From Melastoma dodecandrum (Eukaryota; Streptophyta; Magnoliopsida; Myrtales; Melastomataceae): a stretch of DNA of 64,000 nucleotides. The stretch lies in NCBI GenBank assembly GCA_029817715.1, contig JARUPY010000288.1:1-64000 (forward strand), given 5' to 3'. A program made the position numbers and the translations under genes. Positions within the stretch are counted from its first letter, which is position 1; every line of letters starts with the position of its first letter. The notes beneath the pieces are model-generated. The model worked only from the letters and a program-made list of their open reading frames with translations. It was not told where the DNA came from and ran no database searches. Positions 1 to 12,025 of the stretch are shown piece by piece.

Positions 1-139
1 TTAGAGTCTGAACGTGGGAACTTGGAACTGGGAAAAGCAATAAAGCCAATGACCGACCATCAAATAAAAAAGATCATAAAGTTCCTTACCCTTAGCGACG
101 AAGATATCATAGATGCGACCACGAAGGAACTCGGCAAAC

Positions 140-1132
<993 letters not shown>

Positions 1133-1184
1133 TAAATAATGTTGTCTTTGTCGGAGAAACATTGTCTGCCCATTTTGTTTGTGA

Positions 1185-1379
<195 letters not shown>

Positions 1380-2330
1380 TGATGTAACTGTCTAACTAAC
1401 TGTGCCCATTACAGAATTATTTTATTTATAGTATTTACATGGACTAAGAATCACAGCCCAGGCCCACGGCCTTTTACAAATATCTCAACTTCCAACTCTT
1501 CATTCATAGCTTCACTCCTTCTGCTCCTTCTTGTATACAAAGCTCTGTTTGACACCTCAAGAGGTATTTTTTAAATTAAATCTTATATATCTTTATATAC
1601 AATATTAAATCTAGAGGAAAAATATACATGAACTTCTTGTTGTCTTCACAAATGGCAATCCATTTAAAATCCCCTTCTTGCACCGGGCGTTCTCCCCTCT
1701 CCCTTTACCAGTCAAATTACTTTGATTTACCATGATCTCACCTGCCTCCCCTTGGTTTTGACATTTTAATCTTTTATTAATAATTTATATTACAAATAAA
1801 AAATTGATTTGATCGGAATAATTTTATTACTTTTGAAATATGAATTTTTTATATTATGATTATTTATTTCTTTCCATTTAAGCTTCCATTATCGTCCATG
1901 TGCTGTTTGATTGACTTTTCTTTTCGCAAGACTTGATGCTGTTTCAACTAATGAATGTTGTTACCATGATTCTTTAAATGATTTATAGATTAGTTTCTTC
2001 TTTGTCTTTATTTGTTTTTTAAATTTGGTTTTTTGCTCATTCAAGTTTCTCCTTTTCTAGAGTTACATCGAACAACTTTCATTCCTTTTTAAAAGCTTAT
2101 TTTATATTTAATATTTTTTAGCAAATGTTTTGCAAATCATGATTTTTGATCATCCCCCTCAAGAGGTGCATATATGTCTTTCATGCACATCTTGCCTACC
2201 AACCAATTAAATCTGGAGCTAGAGAAATCTTTAGTATACAAATCTGCGACTTGTTGAGTAGAGGAAATGAACTGTAGCTTTATGAACCCTTCTTGCACCT
2301 TGTCTCTCACAAAATGGCAATCCATGAAAT
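1380..2330 (-). mobile_element. copia 3' end relic (RNase H tail and LTR)
   Basis: On the minus strand, 2330 to about 2140 encodes the end of a copia RNase H/polyprotein (DCHFVRDKVQEGFIKLQF, then ADLYTK and the final APLEG). About 1555 down to 1380 matches the LTR part that follows the same relic at 59750-60100. A 600-bp block (1566-2156) separates the two parts here but not at 59.9 kb. The relic is non-coding and truncated at 2330, where TGD3-type flank begins; that junction is shared with the 60.1-kb copy. Confidence 0.7.
1566..2156. repeat. AT-rich block, diverged duplicate of 2305-3115
   Basis: The block lies between two copies of CCTCAAGAGGT (1555-1565 and 2157-2167), and the 59.9-kb paralogue has only one copy with no block. 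Its content parallels 2305-3115 in order: GGCAATCCAT, ACCATGATCTCACCTGCC, CGCAAGACTTG, GAGTTACATCGAACAAC and ATCATGATTT. It has no reading frame of note. Confidence 0.55.
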
Positions 2331-2800
2331 CCCTGCCCTTCTATGAAATCCGGGCGTCCTTCCCTTCCCGGACGATGCCGCCTGCCCTCCTCGGCGGAGA
2401 CGTTTTTACTTCCAGTCAAGCTCGCGGTGGCTGGTCTGGATTCGTACCATGATCGAGCACAATGCCTCCTCGCTTGGTTCGTCTCGTTTGACATCCCTTT
2501 ACTGCCTGGAGAAGTTAGCTTGACATTGATCGGAGATAAATTTATTTGATTCACGAGCAAGGGTTGAATTCGGGGTGAAAATGACAGGCGGATTGTTTAT
2601 TCGCACCGCTGGCCATGATGAAGGTCAAGAGGATATCCGAGACTGTTTCCCCAATGTACAGCTTCCATTTTCTTCCTTTGTCCATCCAAGCGTGCTGTTC
2701 CGTGCAAATGTATTAGGCATGGCTGATTGACTTTCAGTCCTCTTTCTTCCGCAAGACTTGGATGCTGTAGCAACTGCAAAAAGCCAGAATGTTGGACTTA
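2331..2800. repeat. TGD3 5'-flank-like block, copy A
   Basis: This is homologous to 45800-46225, which lies directly upstream of TGD3 exon 1, and to 60100-60420. Landmarks are CTTCTATGAAATCCGGGCG, CTCGGCGGAGACGTTTTTAC, GGAGATAAATTTATTTGATT and CATCCAAGCGTGCTGTT. No TGD3 exon follows here. Compared with both other copies this one carries many extra single bases. Confidence 0.65.
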
Positions 2801-3947
2801 CCATGATTCTTGACAGATGATGGTAGCTAGTCTTGATAGAATTCTTTGTCCTGTTACTGGGGGCCCCTCGATTCGTTTTATCAGATTAGTATTTGGGAGA
2901 TAACTCTGAAAATTGTTTTGGGGCTTGCTCATAGTGTTTCAAGTGCCGTTCCAGTGCCTTCCGCCTCCTTTCCTCAGGGAGGAGTTACATCGAACAACTT
3001 TCATTCCTTTTGTAAAAGCCTGCTAAGAAGGAAAATTTTCCCCCTATCTAAGTCCTATATTTTGATCACCATTTTTAGCAATGTGGTATTTTTGCAATAT
3101 CATGATTTGGATCATCAACATAAGTGATTTTCTTTCCACCCTCTAATCCAAGAATTTGTCGTTAGAGAAGTAATTTATGTTTGCCCTTCATAATTTATGT
3201 TATGAAATTTTCTTCAGTGTCTTTGACCACCCACCATGTATGTTTCGCCTCTGATTGAATAAATGTGCAGGTTCCATGCTTTCTTTGTAATATGGATGAC
3301 TAGACTACTATTCAGGAGAATGTCTCTGGATCATCATCACGTCCGTGGCTTTGATTCTGATAAGTTTTTAATTAAATTATCCCGTAATGTAAGTTTAATG
3401 TTTTTCACAGCATGGCTTTAATTTTTAGTTCAGTTTTAAAGAACTTTTTTTACCAATGACATTTCTTTGTAATTCTCTGATTTGAGATAACAATTTTCGA
3501 CGAGATTATTATGTGAAGGGTGGCATTTTTTGGTTTCTGTAATTTTATGTTAATCCCCAGGTGGAACTTTGGGTCTCATACTGCCTTTGCTTCCCCTAAC
3601 CAGTTATTTGCTTACTGGACAAACCTTACAGGTGTGCCGTTCTGATTTCGTTGCTTGGCTGAGCTTGAGGAAACACAGAGAGAAAAATTAAAAGGGCAGG
3701 GGGAGTGATTGAAATGAAGGGCGTGGTGTCTAAGGTTGTAGGTCCGAGAGAAGAGGTTATCGCGAGGAGGAATCGAGCGATTGAAGATGTCGGTGGGGGT
3801 AGGGGGGGAGAGGAACAGATATGAGGCACAGGGTTATGATTGAAGGAGAGAGGAGATTCCTTAAATTACTTAGAGATGGAAAGGCGGAGAAGGCGAGCGC
3901 CTTCCTCCCGGGTAAAGAAGGCATAGCTCATCTTAAAATTGAAAACT
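2801..3947. other. no gene seen; non-coding flank
   Basis: The stretch is AT-rich with T-runs. Parts (3085-3130, 3180-3330, 3700-3905) match 60430-60900 in a longer form. I see no convincing exon, RNA gene or terminal repeat. The short open frames lack recognisable motifs. Confidence 0.5.
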
Positions 3948-4792
3948 GGTGTCGCCGTTTGTACGAACGCTCAAACCGAATTGAATCTGGTGTCGCGTTT
4001 GTACGAACGCTTAACCGAATTGAAGGTGGTGGCGCATTTGTACGAACGCTTAACCGAAGTGATGGTGGTATCCCCGTTTGTTACGAACGCTAAGACCGGA
4101 TTGCAGGTGGTATCGGCGTTAATGTTACGAACGCTCAAACCGATTGCGAGAGTGGTAACGGCGCGTTTGTACGAACGCCTCAAACCGGATTGCAGGTGGT
4201 GTCGCGTTTGTACGAACGCTCATACCCGAAAAGAATGAGGTTGTCACGTTTGTACGAAACGCTTAACCGAAATGAAGTTGAACTTTGCATTTGTGTTAGT
4301 AAACGCTCAGTCGAGTGTAAAGATGGTGTGGCGTTACTTTTTGTTAGTAAACCGCTTATAATCAGAAGTTGAAGATGACATTGTGTTTGTTAATAAAATG
4401 CTTAGTCGAATGGCGTCGCATTTGTTTACAAACACTTATGTCAGATGGTACTAGGCGTTTGTTCGCTTCAACGCTTTGAAACACCGAATGGTGTCGTATT
4501 TGTTAGTAAATGCTTAACCAAATTGAAAATGACTTTGCGTTAGATTTTAGTAAATACACTCTCAGCTCGAATGGCGTCGCGTTTTTTAGAAAACACTTAG
4601 CCAGATGGTGTTGCGTTTGTTCACGCTTTACGGAATGGTGTTTGGCATTTGTTAGTAAATGCATTAACCATAGTAGAAAAATGGTGTTGCGTTTGTTAAT
4701 AAACGCTTTAACCAAATTGAAAGTGACATTGCGTTTGTTAGAAAACGCTCAGTCGAGTGGCGTCAGGTTTGTTAGTAAAACGCTTTAGCCGA
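3948..4792. repeat. palindrome tandem array 1
   Basis: About 20 degenerate units of roughly 34-45 bp carry a short palindrome followed by a spacer such as CTTAACCGAATTGAAGGTGG. The first half uses GCGTTTGTACGAACGC-type palindromes. The second half uses GCGTTTGTTAGTAAACGC-type palindromes. The array ends directly at the start of a gypsy LTR (TGTTATA at 4793). Spacing is less regular than in the array at 60918 because of scattered extra bases. Confidence 0.8.
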
Positions 4793-5612
4793 TGTTATAC
4801 ACTCAATTTTTTTTCTTTTCTACAAAAAACACAAAAAAATTTAAATAAAAAATAAAAAATACCATCGAAAATCATAACAAAAATCTTTTAAAAGTGCATC
4901 AAAAAAAAATCATAAAAATGGGGTGAAATCTGAAAATAAGTAAAAGCGTCATCTAAAATCACAAAAAACCCACAAAATCAAGAAAAATCAGAAAAAAAAA
5001 ATTCGATAAAAAATAATAAATAGACAGATACTATACTCAGAGTCCATATAACTCAGATAGAGATGGAGACAGACAAGCACTAAGAGAAAAAACAAAGGCT
5101 TTTCAACGTCCAAAGGTAAGTATTCTCTTCCTCGACTTTTCTCGGTAGAAATTGCAAATCAGGTCATATCCCCACAGTCCCGGCCGAGCCATCTTTGACG
5201 CGGCAGTAACCGTCAATATTATTCCTTCGGCGACGTCCAGATTATAAACTCCTCCATCAAGTACGTTTTTAATACTTCGGTATGCTTCTTTCCTTTGTTT
5301 TCGATTGATCCTATGAATTTTTCTACTTTTGATTTCATTTTTGTAATTTTTCGACCAGCAATAGGTGCTTCTCGCTCTCGCCTCCAAACTAAACCCAGAC
5401 CGGATTCCCAATATCAAAGTTGGCGTGGTGTATCACTTCCCCTGCGACGAACGCCGATTTTTTGGGCCATCGAAAGGAGGGGAGGACAAATTCCTGCTGG
5501 CGTCTGCGAATTAGTGACAAGAAAGTCCAGCCTAGCTGATGTCTGCGAGGATCTAGATCTTATTAGATTCGCACAAAGGCAACAGGGTTGCAAAGACGAG
5601 AGACAGTAAAGA
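4793..5612 (+). mobile_element. gypsy LTR, 5' part
   Basis: It starts TGTTATACACTCAATTTT and is followed by an A-rich tract of short AAAATCATAAAAATC-type motifs. It then runs through a GC-richer segment containing CGGCCGAGCC, GACGCGGCAGTAAC and GGAGGGGAGGACAAATTCC. The same order appears at 10064-10730 and 61713-62352. It is cut at 5612 by a copia LTR. Confidence 0.7.
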
Positions 5613-5613
5613 A

Positions 5614-7502
5614 TGTTAGATTTCAGTGGCACAGCGGAAGCAAATATTAATAAAACTATTAATGCCCAAAATAAAAGATATCTCATGGTACGAATAAAAG
5701 TTTTATAATAAATAAAATCATAAATTTACCCGGATAAACTCACCTTGAAATTCCAGTAAATTAGAATATCAGTATCGTGAATAAGCTAGAGCCCCTAGTG
5801 TGACTCCTCTCACGGAAACCTAACCGCGCCACCAACGATTACGAACCTCTCGACGATCCGGTAGGTTGCTAGCCTGCTTGGATCCGTCTGAGAAACTCTT
5901 CGAAAGCAAAACAAGAATTTCTCTCCCCATTTTCACAAAATCTACTCTCTCTCATTTCTTAAAGCTACAGAGATTTGTTTCCAAACTCACAAAACCTCTG
6001 CCGACTTGACTCGCTCAGGGAAAAACATAATACCTTTTTTTTCACCTTTATTTTCATCCCACTAAATTTCTTGCCGAAAAAAATTTACGTTTCCTCTGAT
6101 CAATCGTCTTAGTGTAACGGAAAGAAAAAGATTAATGGACAAAATTAATGGGAAAAGATTCGTTACGTAAAATAATAATACTAGTTTTAATAATAAAATT
6201 AAGACTATTTAATGCAAGTGACGTGGACATGTGGAAATTAAAAAAGCATTAAATAAATAAATAAAATTTTAAATATATTTATCCTTTATAAATTGACCCG
6301 AATAAATTCATATTCGATCTGTGGTGCAATTTATTTTGCTTCCGATATATTTTCAGTGAAATAATATTAATAATCCAATTAAATCTAATATCTGAAATAA
6401 TAAAATAATATAATTTAGTATCCACTAAACATAATGCGAAAATACAATGTTCGTGTCAACGGTGCTATGCGTGGACACCACTCTTAGGATCCTATACACA
6501 AACTAAGGTAACCGTCTAGCAACAGTTTTTAGTCACCACAACGTGTTAGGATTAATGCTCATACAATCATATACCACTATGACACCGATTTTACCCGTGT
6601 AATTCAATCTCTTTCATCTAACCGATATCCCAAATTATTTTTCGGACGCAAAATCACAATTCAATCACCGAATTAGATTGTTTTTACTTAAAATACCAAG
6701 ATATAAAATAGACCTTCTTGAATGTAAAACATTCCTCCCATGGGCCCATGGAAATTAGAGTCCAACTATAATCTACTATCAAGTGGCCTAGATGTCAACT
6801 CTCTAATCCAAGAGTAGCGATGAAATCCTATATTGACTCAACACTATTCTCTCTACCGCTTTGTGCACACACCCAACAATCGAATTACTCACAATCCGGC
6901 CTCTTCAACACAAAGGACATACTTGCTGTGTTTGTAACGACGTCAAAATGGGGGGTGCTGCTCCCAACACCCTATTCCACATGCATAGAATAACTAATGG
7001 TCTCAAGTCAAAAGATCAGTTTACACACCGTACCATAAAGAGGATTGACCAATGAATGTTCTATATGTGGTATCATCATAAACGGATCGTGTGCGCGCGT
7101 GAGATTCTCCAAATCTTTAGGTACCCCTAAGTATAACATGGATCAGCTATCCCCTGGTCCTATCTTCGACCTCAATTGCCAGTCTATACTTGCGGCGACC
7201 GTACAATCCCCAAAGCGACTGAGTGAGCGACATGACCATACCCCCCACCATCCGGACAACACACCATACTCGTCCGATCAACGGGACACGGGTATTTGTC
7301 AGAACATCATCATTTATCTCTATCTTAGCTCGAATCTAATCTGTGGGGGACTTTATCATTAATTTAACATTTTTAATTTACCCTGCAGAAAAGTAAAATA
7401 TATCGAATGACAAATACTTGCCTTTTTATTAATTATTTACAGTCCACACACACAAAAAATCAAGTGTCTTGGCACCATGACGTGACATTACACTACACAA
7501 CA
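5614..7502 (-). mobile_element. Angela-like copia 3' LTR, diverged
   Basis: On the reverse strand this aligns along its length with the LTRs at 50098-51681 and 56626-58224. Shared stretches include CTCTTGGATTAGAGAGTTGA (rc of 6797-6816) and CCTAAG with GGGTAC. It begins TGTTAGATTTC and ends ACAACA before a polypurine-like TCTCCCACTTGC (the complement of GCAAGTGGGAGA). It is 1889 bp against 1584-1599 bp for the intact LTRs, mostly through small insertions. Confidence 0.75.
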
Positions 7503-10034
7503 TCTCCCACTTGCACTATTGCCAAGCACTATTGACTCGTAAGTCCTAGGCTCCTCATGCGTCTCTGGGATGTCTCCCCCAAATGTGTCTGCAGTAGGTA
7601 AGGCCTATTGTGAGTGGTGGTCCGCGATATTCTCCGCTCGTATCAACTCTGCTAACCAACACGTCCAACCCCCCTCTGAAACAATCTCTCGTAAGGAGGA
7701 TAGGATGTGAATATCTTCCGCCATTACATTGCTTGGAATCGTTGGTGAGACCTCTCGGCTCCTTGGCCTGCGCTATGGCCGCATTGTTAGTCACCAGTAT
7801 ATATGTCAACATCACCTACGCCCCATACCAGTGGGTCAATAATGGCTCTCTGTCACCCCATCTTCAAGCTCCGCAATTGAAGTTCTATGATCCACGACAG
7901 CTTCCTTTTGCCGCTATCGGAAGCTGCACAGTGTAACAGCGGACTCACTCTGGAGGGCGGGAGTGAGAGGAGGAGGAGTCTGCAACTGGTCACGCACTAC
8001 CATTTTCACACTATGAGGACACCAACCAAATCCAACATACACCCACACCATTCCCCACACTACACCAGCTATGCTCCACCCACCATCTAAAGTAACACAA
8101 ACAACACCACAAACAGCCTTAAAACACATTATAACCTTGCGCCCTAACTGCGATTTCACACAATCCATTCCCCGATCTCTCATGAAAACTAGCGTCAGTA
8201 TATCCTCTGACAACTAACTCAAATCGTCTCCTCCATAAATTAAGTGCGCTGTGCCGCGACGAGTGAGCGCGAGAGAGATATAGCGAGTCTAAAATACTTG
8301 TGAGGATAGTCTTACACACTACTGGCGATCTCACCCCCGCACACTCCAATGACCCTCTACCAGGAGAGCTGAGTGCGATAGTGCGACGAGGCGAGGCGGA
8401 GAACTCTACTGATCATTGCTCTCTAACTCAATTAATAACGGAACCTCGGGTGCGAGTGCAAATCTATGGCATAAACATAATGGTCCCTATAGCTGGTGGC
8501 GATAAGTCTGTCTTGCCCATCTCTTCCTCTCGTCCTCGCATGTGTCTTCGGACAACAAAACTTGGGAAAGATGTACAACCATGTGACATTGGCAAGAATC
8601 CTCTCATGGAATGTCTTGCATACTGAACCTATTCAGCACTTTGTCAATATACATATTTTGACTCAAAACCGCGAGCAACACATATTTTGTCTAATCTCGG
8701 TATAATATAATACACAAGGACATAAGTCGCTTCCCCAAGATCTATTCAATAGAAAAACACTCACTCTCCTATGCCAAGTCTTGGAAAACTCTAGACTAGG
8801 GATATCCTTTGATTGCTCTATCAGAAGTCATATCATCAAACATACAGCACTAGGAACGTAAATCTTGCTCCCATCTAACCCTTCTTGTAAACGCAAGGTT
8901 CATCTAGAGTTCTTGACAGTAGCCAAATTCTTTGACTAACTCCTTCGTCACTAAAATCGCAGATTCCCCTAACTACCGAGTATGCTTCTCATTTAGCCCA
9001 TAAAATGGGACCTCTTGAGCCTTACATACTTTTATCTGTCATTCTTGGAATGCAATGAAACCAGGGGAGGTTGTACCATAACACACTTCCTCCTGTAGAC
9101 ATTTCCATTCAGGAAAGCGGTTTTTTACATCCAATTACTTCTGCCAGATCTCCGTAATCCCTTGTAAGCTGCTATCGCAAGTAGAATTCTAATGGACTTA
9201 AGCATTGCAACCGGAATGAAAAATGTTTCATCAATATTCAATATCCTTGATATACATTGAGAGTGAAGACCCTTGGCCGCACAAGTTCTTGCTTTATAGG
9301 TACTATATATTCCCTTCCATGTCAATCTTCTTCCTTGAAGATCCTCACTTTTGCTACCCTATGGTTTTATTAAACCTCCAACTGTCGCATCAACCAACTC
9401 CCCAAACTTGGTTGGTATACAGTGGAGTTCCATCTCTGATGTCATGCTTCTTACCATCTTCTCTACCATTTCTCGGAATCTATTATGAAGCGATTTAACT
9501 TCCTCATAAGATTAGTCGACACGGTTTTCATTCATCCCTCTGCGACGAGCAGTACTTGTCCCCATGGTTGGGTACTACTAGCCAAGCATATCTGTCCATG
9601 CTCCTCGGTGTGACTCATTGTCGACTTACGTTGATCCTATGGCGTTCCCTTGTATCATCTTCAGAAGTATGGAATCGCTTTGTACTTGTGGTATCGATAA
9701 TCGCCATATCTAAATGTTCAGTTTCCAACCTGTTTGTAGAGTCCGAAAATTTCTTCAAGACTTCACTTTACTCTATACTCCCACTACACATCTCGTGTAG
9801 AAATAACATTCCTCTTTCTAAGAAAGTAGCGATAATCGAGCAACGATAACCTTCTGCTCGCTTATTGGGGAGATTTAAAGTGGTATCCCTTTTGTTTCCC
9901 TTAGGATAACCTACAAACATACACTTGGTAGATCTTGTCGCATAGCCTCTATCAGAATTCTCATTCTTTCACGCATAAGCATCACAGCCCCAAATCTTAA
10001 GATAAGACAAGTTTGGTTTCTTCCCAAACCATAG
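7503..10034 (-). pseudogene. Angela-like copia pol fragment
   Basis: The reverse strand carries the end of RNase H (around 7510-7810), reverse transcriptase (around 9060-9330; the readable frame at 9125-9325 includes [17 protein letters not shown]) and the end of integrase (9940-10034). All match the polyprotein at 54590-56611. The fragment is 2532 bp where the intact element uses about 2035 bp, with many one- to three-base insertions, so no long frame survives. It stops at 10034 against the last unit of a palindrome array. The 5' half of the element is absent. Confidence 0.75.
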
Positions 10035-10063
10035 CGTCGCTTTGTTAGTAAACGCTTAGCCGA
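10035..10063. repeat. single palindrome-array unit before LTR
   Basis: One unit with TTTGTTAGTAAACGCTTAGC precedes the LTR start exactly as the last units of the arrays at 4792 and 61712 do. This indicates that the array and LTR belong to one element. Confidence 0.7.
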
Positions 10064-11456
10064 TGTTATAACTCAATTTTTTTCTTTTCTACAAAAAAAC
10101 ACAAAAAATAAATAAAAAATTAAAAAACATCAAAAATCATAAAAAAATCATTTAAGATCTTCAAAAAATCATAAAAATCATCTAAAATCAGTAAAAATCA
10201 TCTAAAATCACAAAAATCCACAAAATCAAGAAAAATCATAAAAAAAGATTCGATAAAAATAATAAATAGACAGATACTCAGAAACATATACTCAGATAGA
10301 GACGGAGACAGACAAGCACTAAGAGAAAAACAAAGGCTTCATCGTCAAAGGTAGTATTCTCTTCTCGATTTTCTCGGTAGAAATTGCATTAGGTCATATA
10401 CCAACCGGCCGAGCCTGCTTCGACGCGGCAGTAACTTCATATTATTCTTCGGCGACGTCAGATAACTCCTCCATCAAGACGTTTTTAATACTCGATAGCT
10501 TCTTTCCTTTGTTTTCGATTGATCCTATGAATTTATCTACTTTTGATTCATTTTGTATTTTTCGACCAGCAATAGGTGCTCGCCTCCATTAAACCCGACC
10601 AGATTCCAATATCAATTCGCGGGCGTTCACTTCCCTTTGACGAACCCGAGTTTCTGGCCAGCAAAAGGAGGGGAGGACAAATTCCTGGCGTCGGCGAATA
10701 GGACAAGTTCGGCCGCTGATGCCTGCGAGGATCGAGATTTATTAGATTATGCCCTATCCTAACCAAATGGCTATCTACAGGGCGTGTCTTGCGGACAATC
10801 AAGGCACGCACCCCATTCGACGCGTTCAAGATAACGAAGTATTCGAGGGATTATTTGGATTCTCGAAGATCAAGAACCCTCTGAAGACAGCTTCACACTC
10901 ACCAACGTTACGATATCAGCGACTCGCCAGGTTCGCCGTAAACCTATTCTGAAAACCGGCAACCGTGGGTATAAATACTAACGGGAGCGTTCTATAGGGA
11001 GTGAGAAATGGTACAATACTCGATTCTCCCTCGAATTTATTTATTTTTTTGCTTAAAAATTATTAAGGGCATTAATAAATTTGTGATTATTTGCGTTTTT
11101 GCCCAAAAGTCAACTTTTAAGAAATTATTTTCTAAAAATGATTTACGTAAACATTTTAAGCATTATTGAGCTCGAGATCATTGTTTTTTATATGTCAAAA
11201 ATGTCTTTTTTCTAAAACCGAGCTCAAATAAATTCAGACATTAGAAACACACGATAAAAATTTCCCTTTTCTTTGTGATGCATGCCGATTTAATAATCCC
11301 TAATTTTCCGAACCTTAACGAATCTCTATAGTTTTTTCTAACTTGAACTTAAAATAAGTTAGTGGCGACTCCGACACGTTTTCAAATTCCGAAGCCTTAT
11401 TGTCAAGGGACGATATTCATTTTCAATGGAACTGAAAACGGGATCCACCCGCGACA
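10064..11456 (+). mobile_element. gypsy LTR, full-length, plus strand
   Basis: It runs from TGTTATAACTC to CACCCGCGACA. It holds an AT-rich head (10070-10270), a segment shared with 4793-5612 and 61713-62352, TATAAATAC near 10971, and the terminal block TTAGTGGCGACTCCGACAC at 11361. The terminal 800 bp reappear inverted at 16138-16690. Length is 1393 bp. It is followed immediately by another palindrome array, not by a primer-binding site. Confidence 0.7.
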
Positions 11457-11466
11457 GACGAGTTGA

Positions 11467-12025
11467 AGACGGTATCGCGTTTGTTAATAAACACCCAACC
11501 GAATTGAAAATGGCATCGCGTTTATTAGTAAACGCTTAGTGGAGTGGTATTGCATTTGTTAGTAAATGGTTAACCAAAACTGGAAAACTAGAAGTGGTGT
11601 CACATCTGTTAGTAGACGCTTAATCGAAAAGAATTGAGAAATGGCATCACGCTTGTTAGTAAGCGTTTAACCGAATAAAAATGACGTCATGTTTGTTAGT
11701 AAACACTCAGTCGAGCTGGAAGTGGCGATGTCCATATTAGTAAGGGATTAGGCCGAACTGGAGGTGGTATCGTGTTTCTTAGTAAACACTTAACCGACTG
11801 GAAGGTATCGTGCTTGTTAGTAAGCGCTTAACCGGATCGAATGTGACGTAGCGTTTGTTAGTAAACACTCAGTTGAATGGCGTCGCGTTTGTTAGTAAAC
11901 GCTTAGCCGAACTGGAAGTGGTATAACGTTTGTTAGTAAACGTTTTACCGGATGGTATGACGTTGCGTTTGTTAGTAAACGCTCAGTCGAGTGGCAATGC
12001 GTTTGTTAGTAAACGCTTACCGAGT
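11467..12025. repeat. palindrome tandem array 2
   Basis: About 14 units of the GTTAGT-loop type. Clear stems are GCGTTTGTTAGTAAACGC (11885-11902), ACGCTTGTTAGTAAGCGT (11649-11666), GTGTTTCTTAGTAAACAC (11772-11789) and GTGCTTGTTAGTAAGCGC (11810-11827). Spacers such as CTTAGCCGAACTGGAAGTGG have the same orientation as in arrays 1 and 3. The array follows the LTR at 11456 and precedes a minus-strand gypsy interior. Confidence 0.8.

Noticed and set aside
6861..8705. Cluster of small ORFs on both strands
   Set aside because: They lie in a minus-strand copia LTR and RNase H relic with many small insertions; none has a domain on its own.
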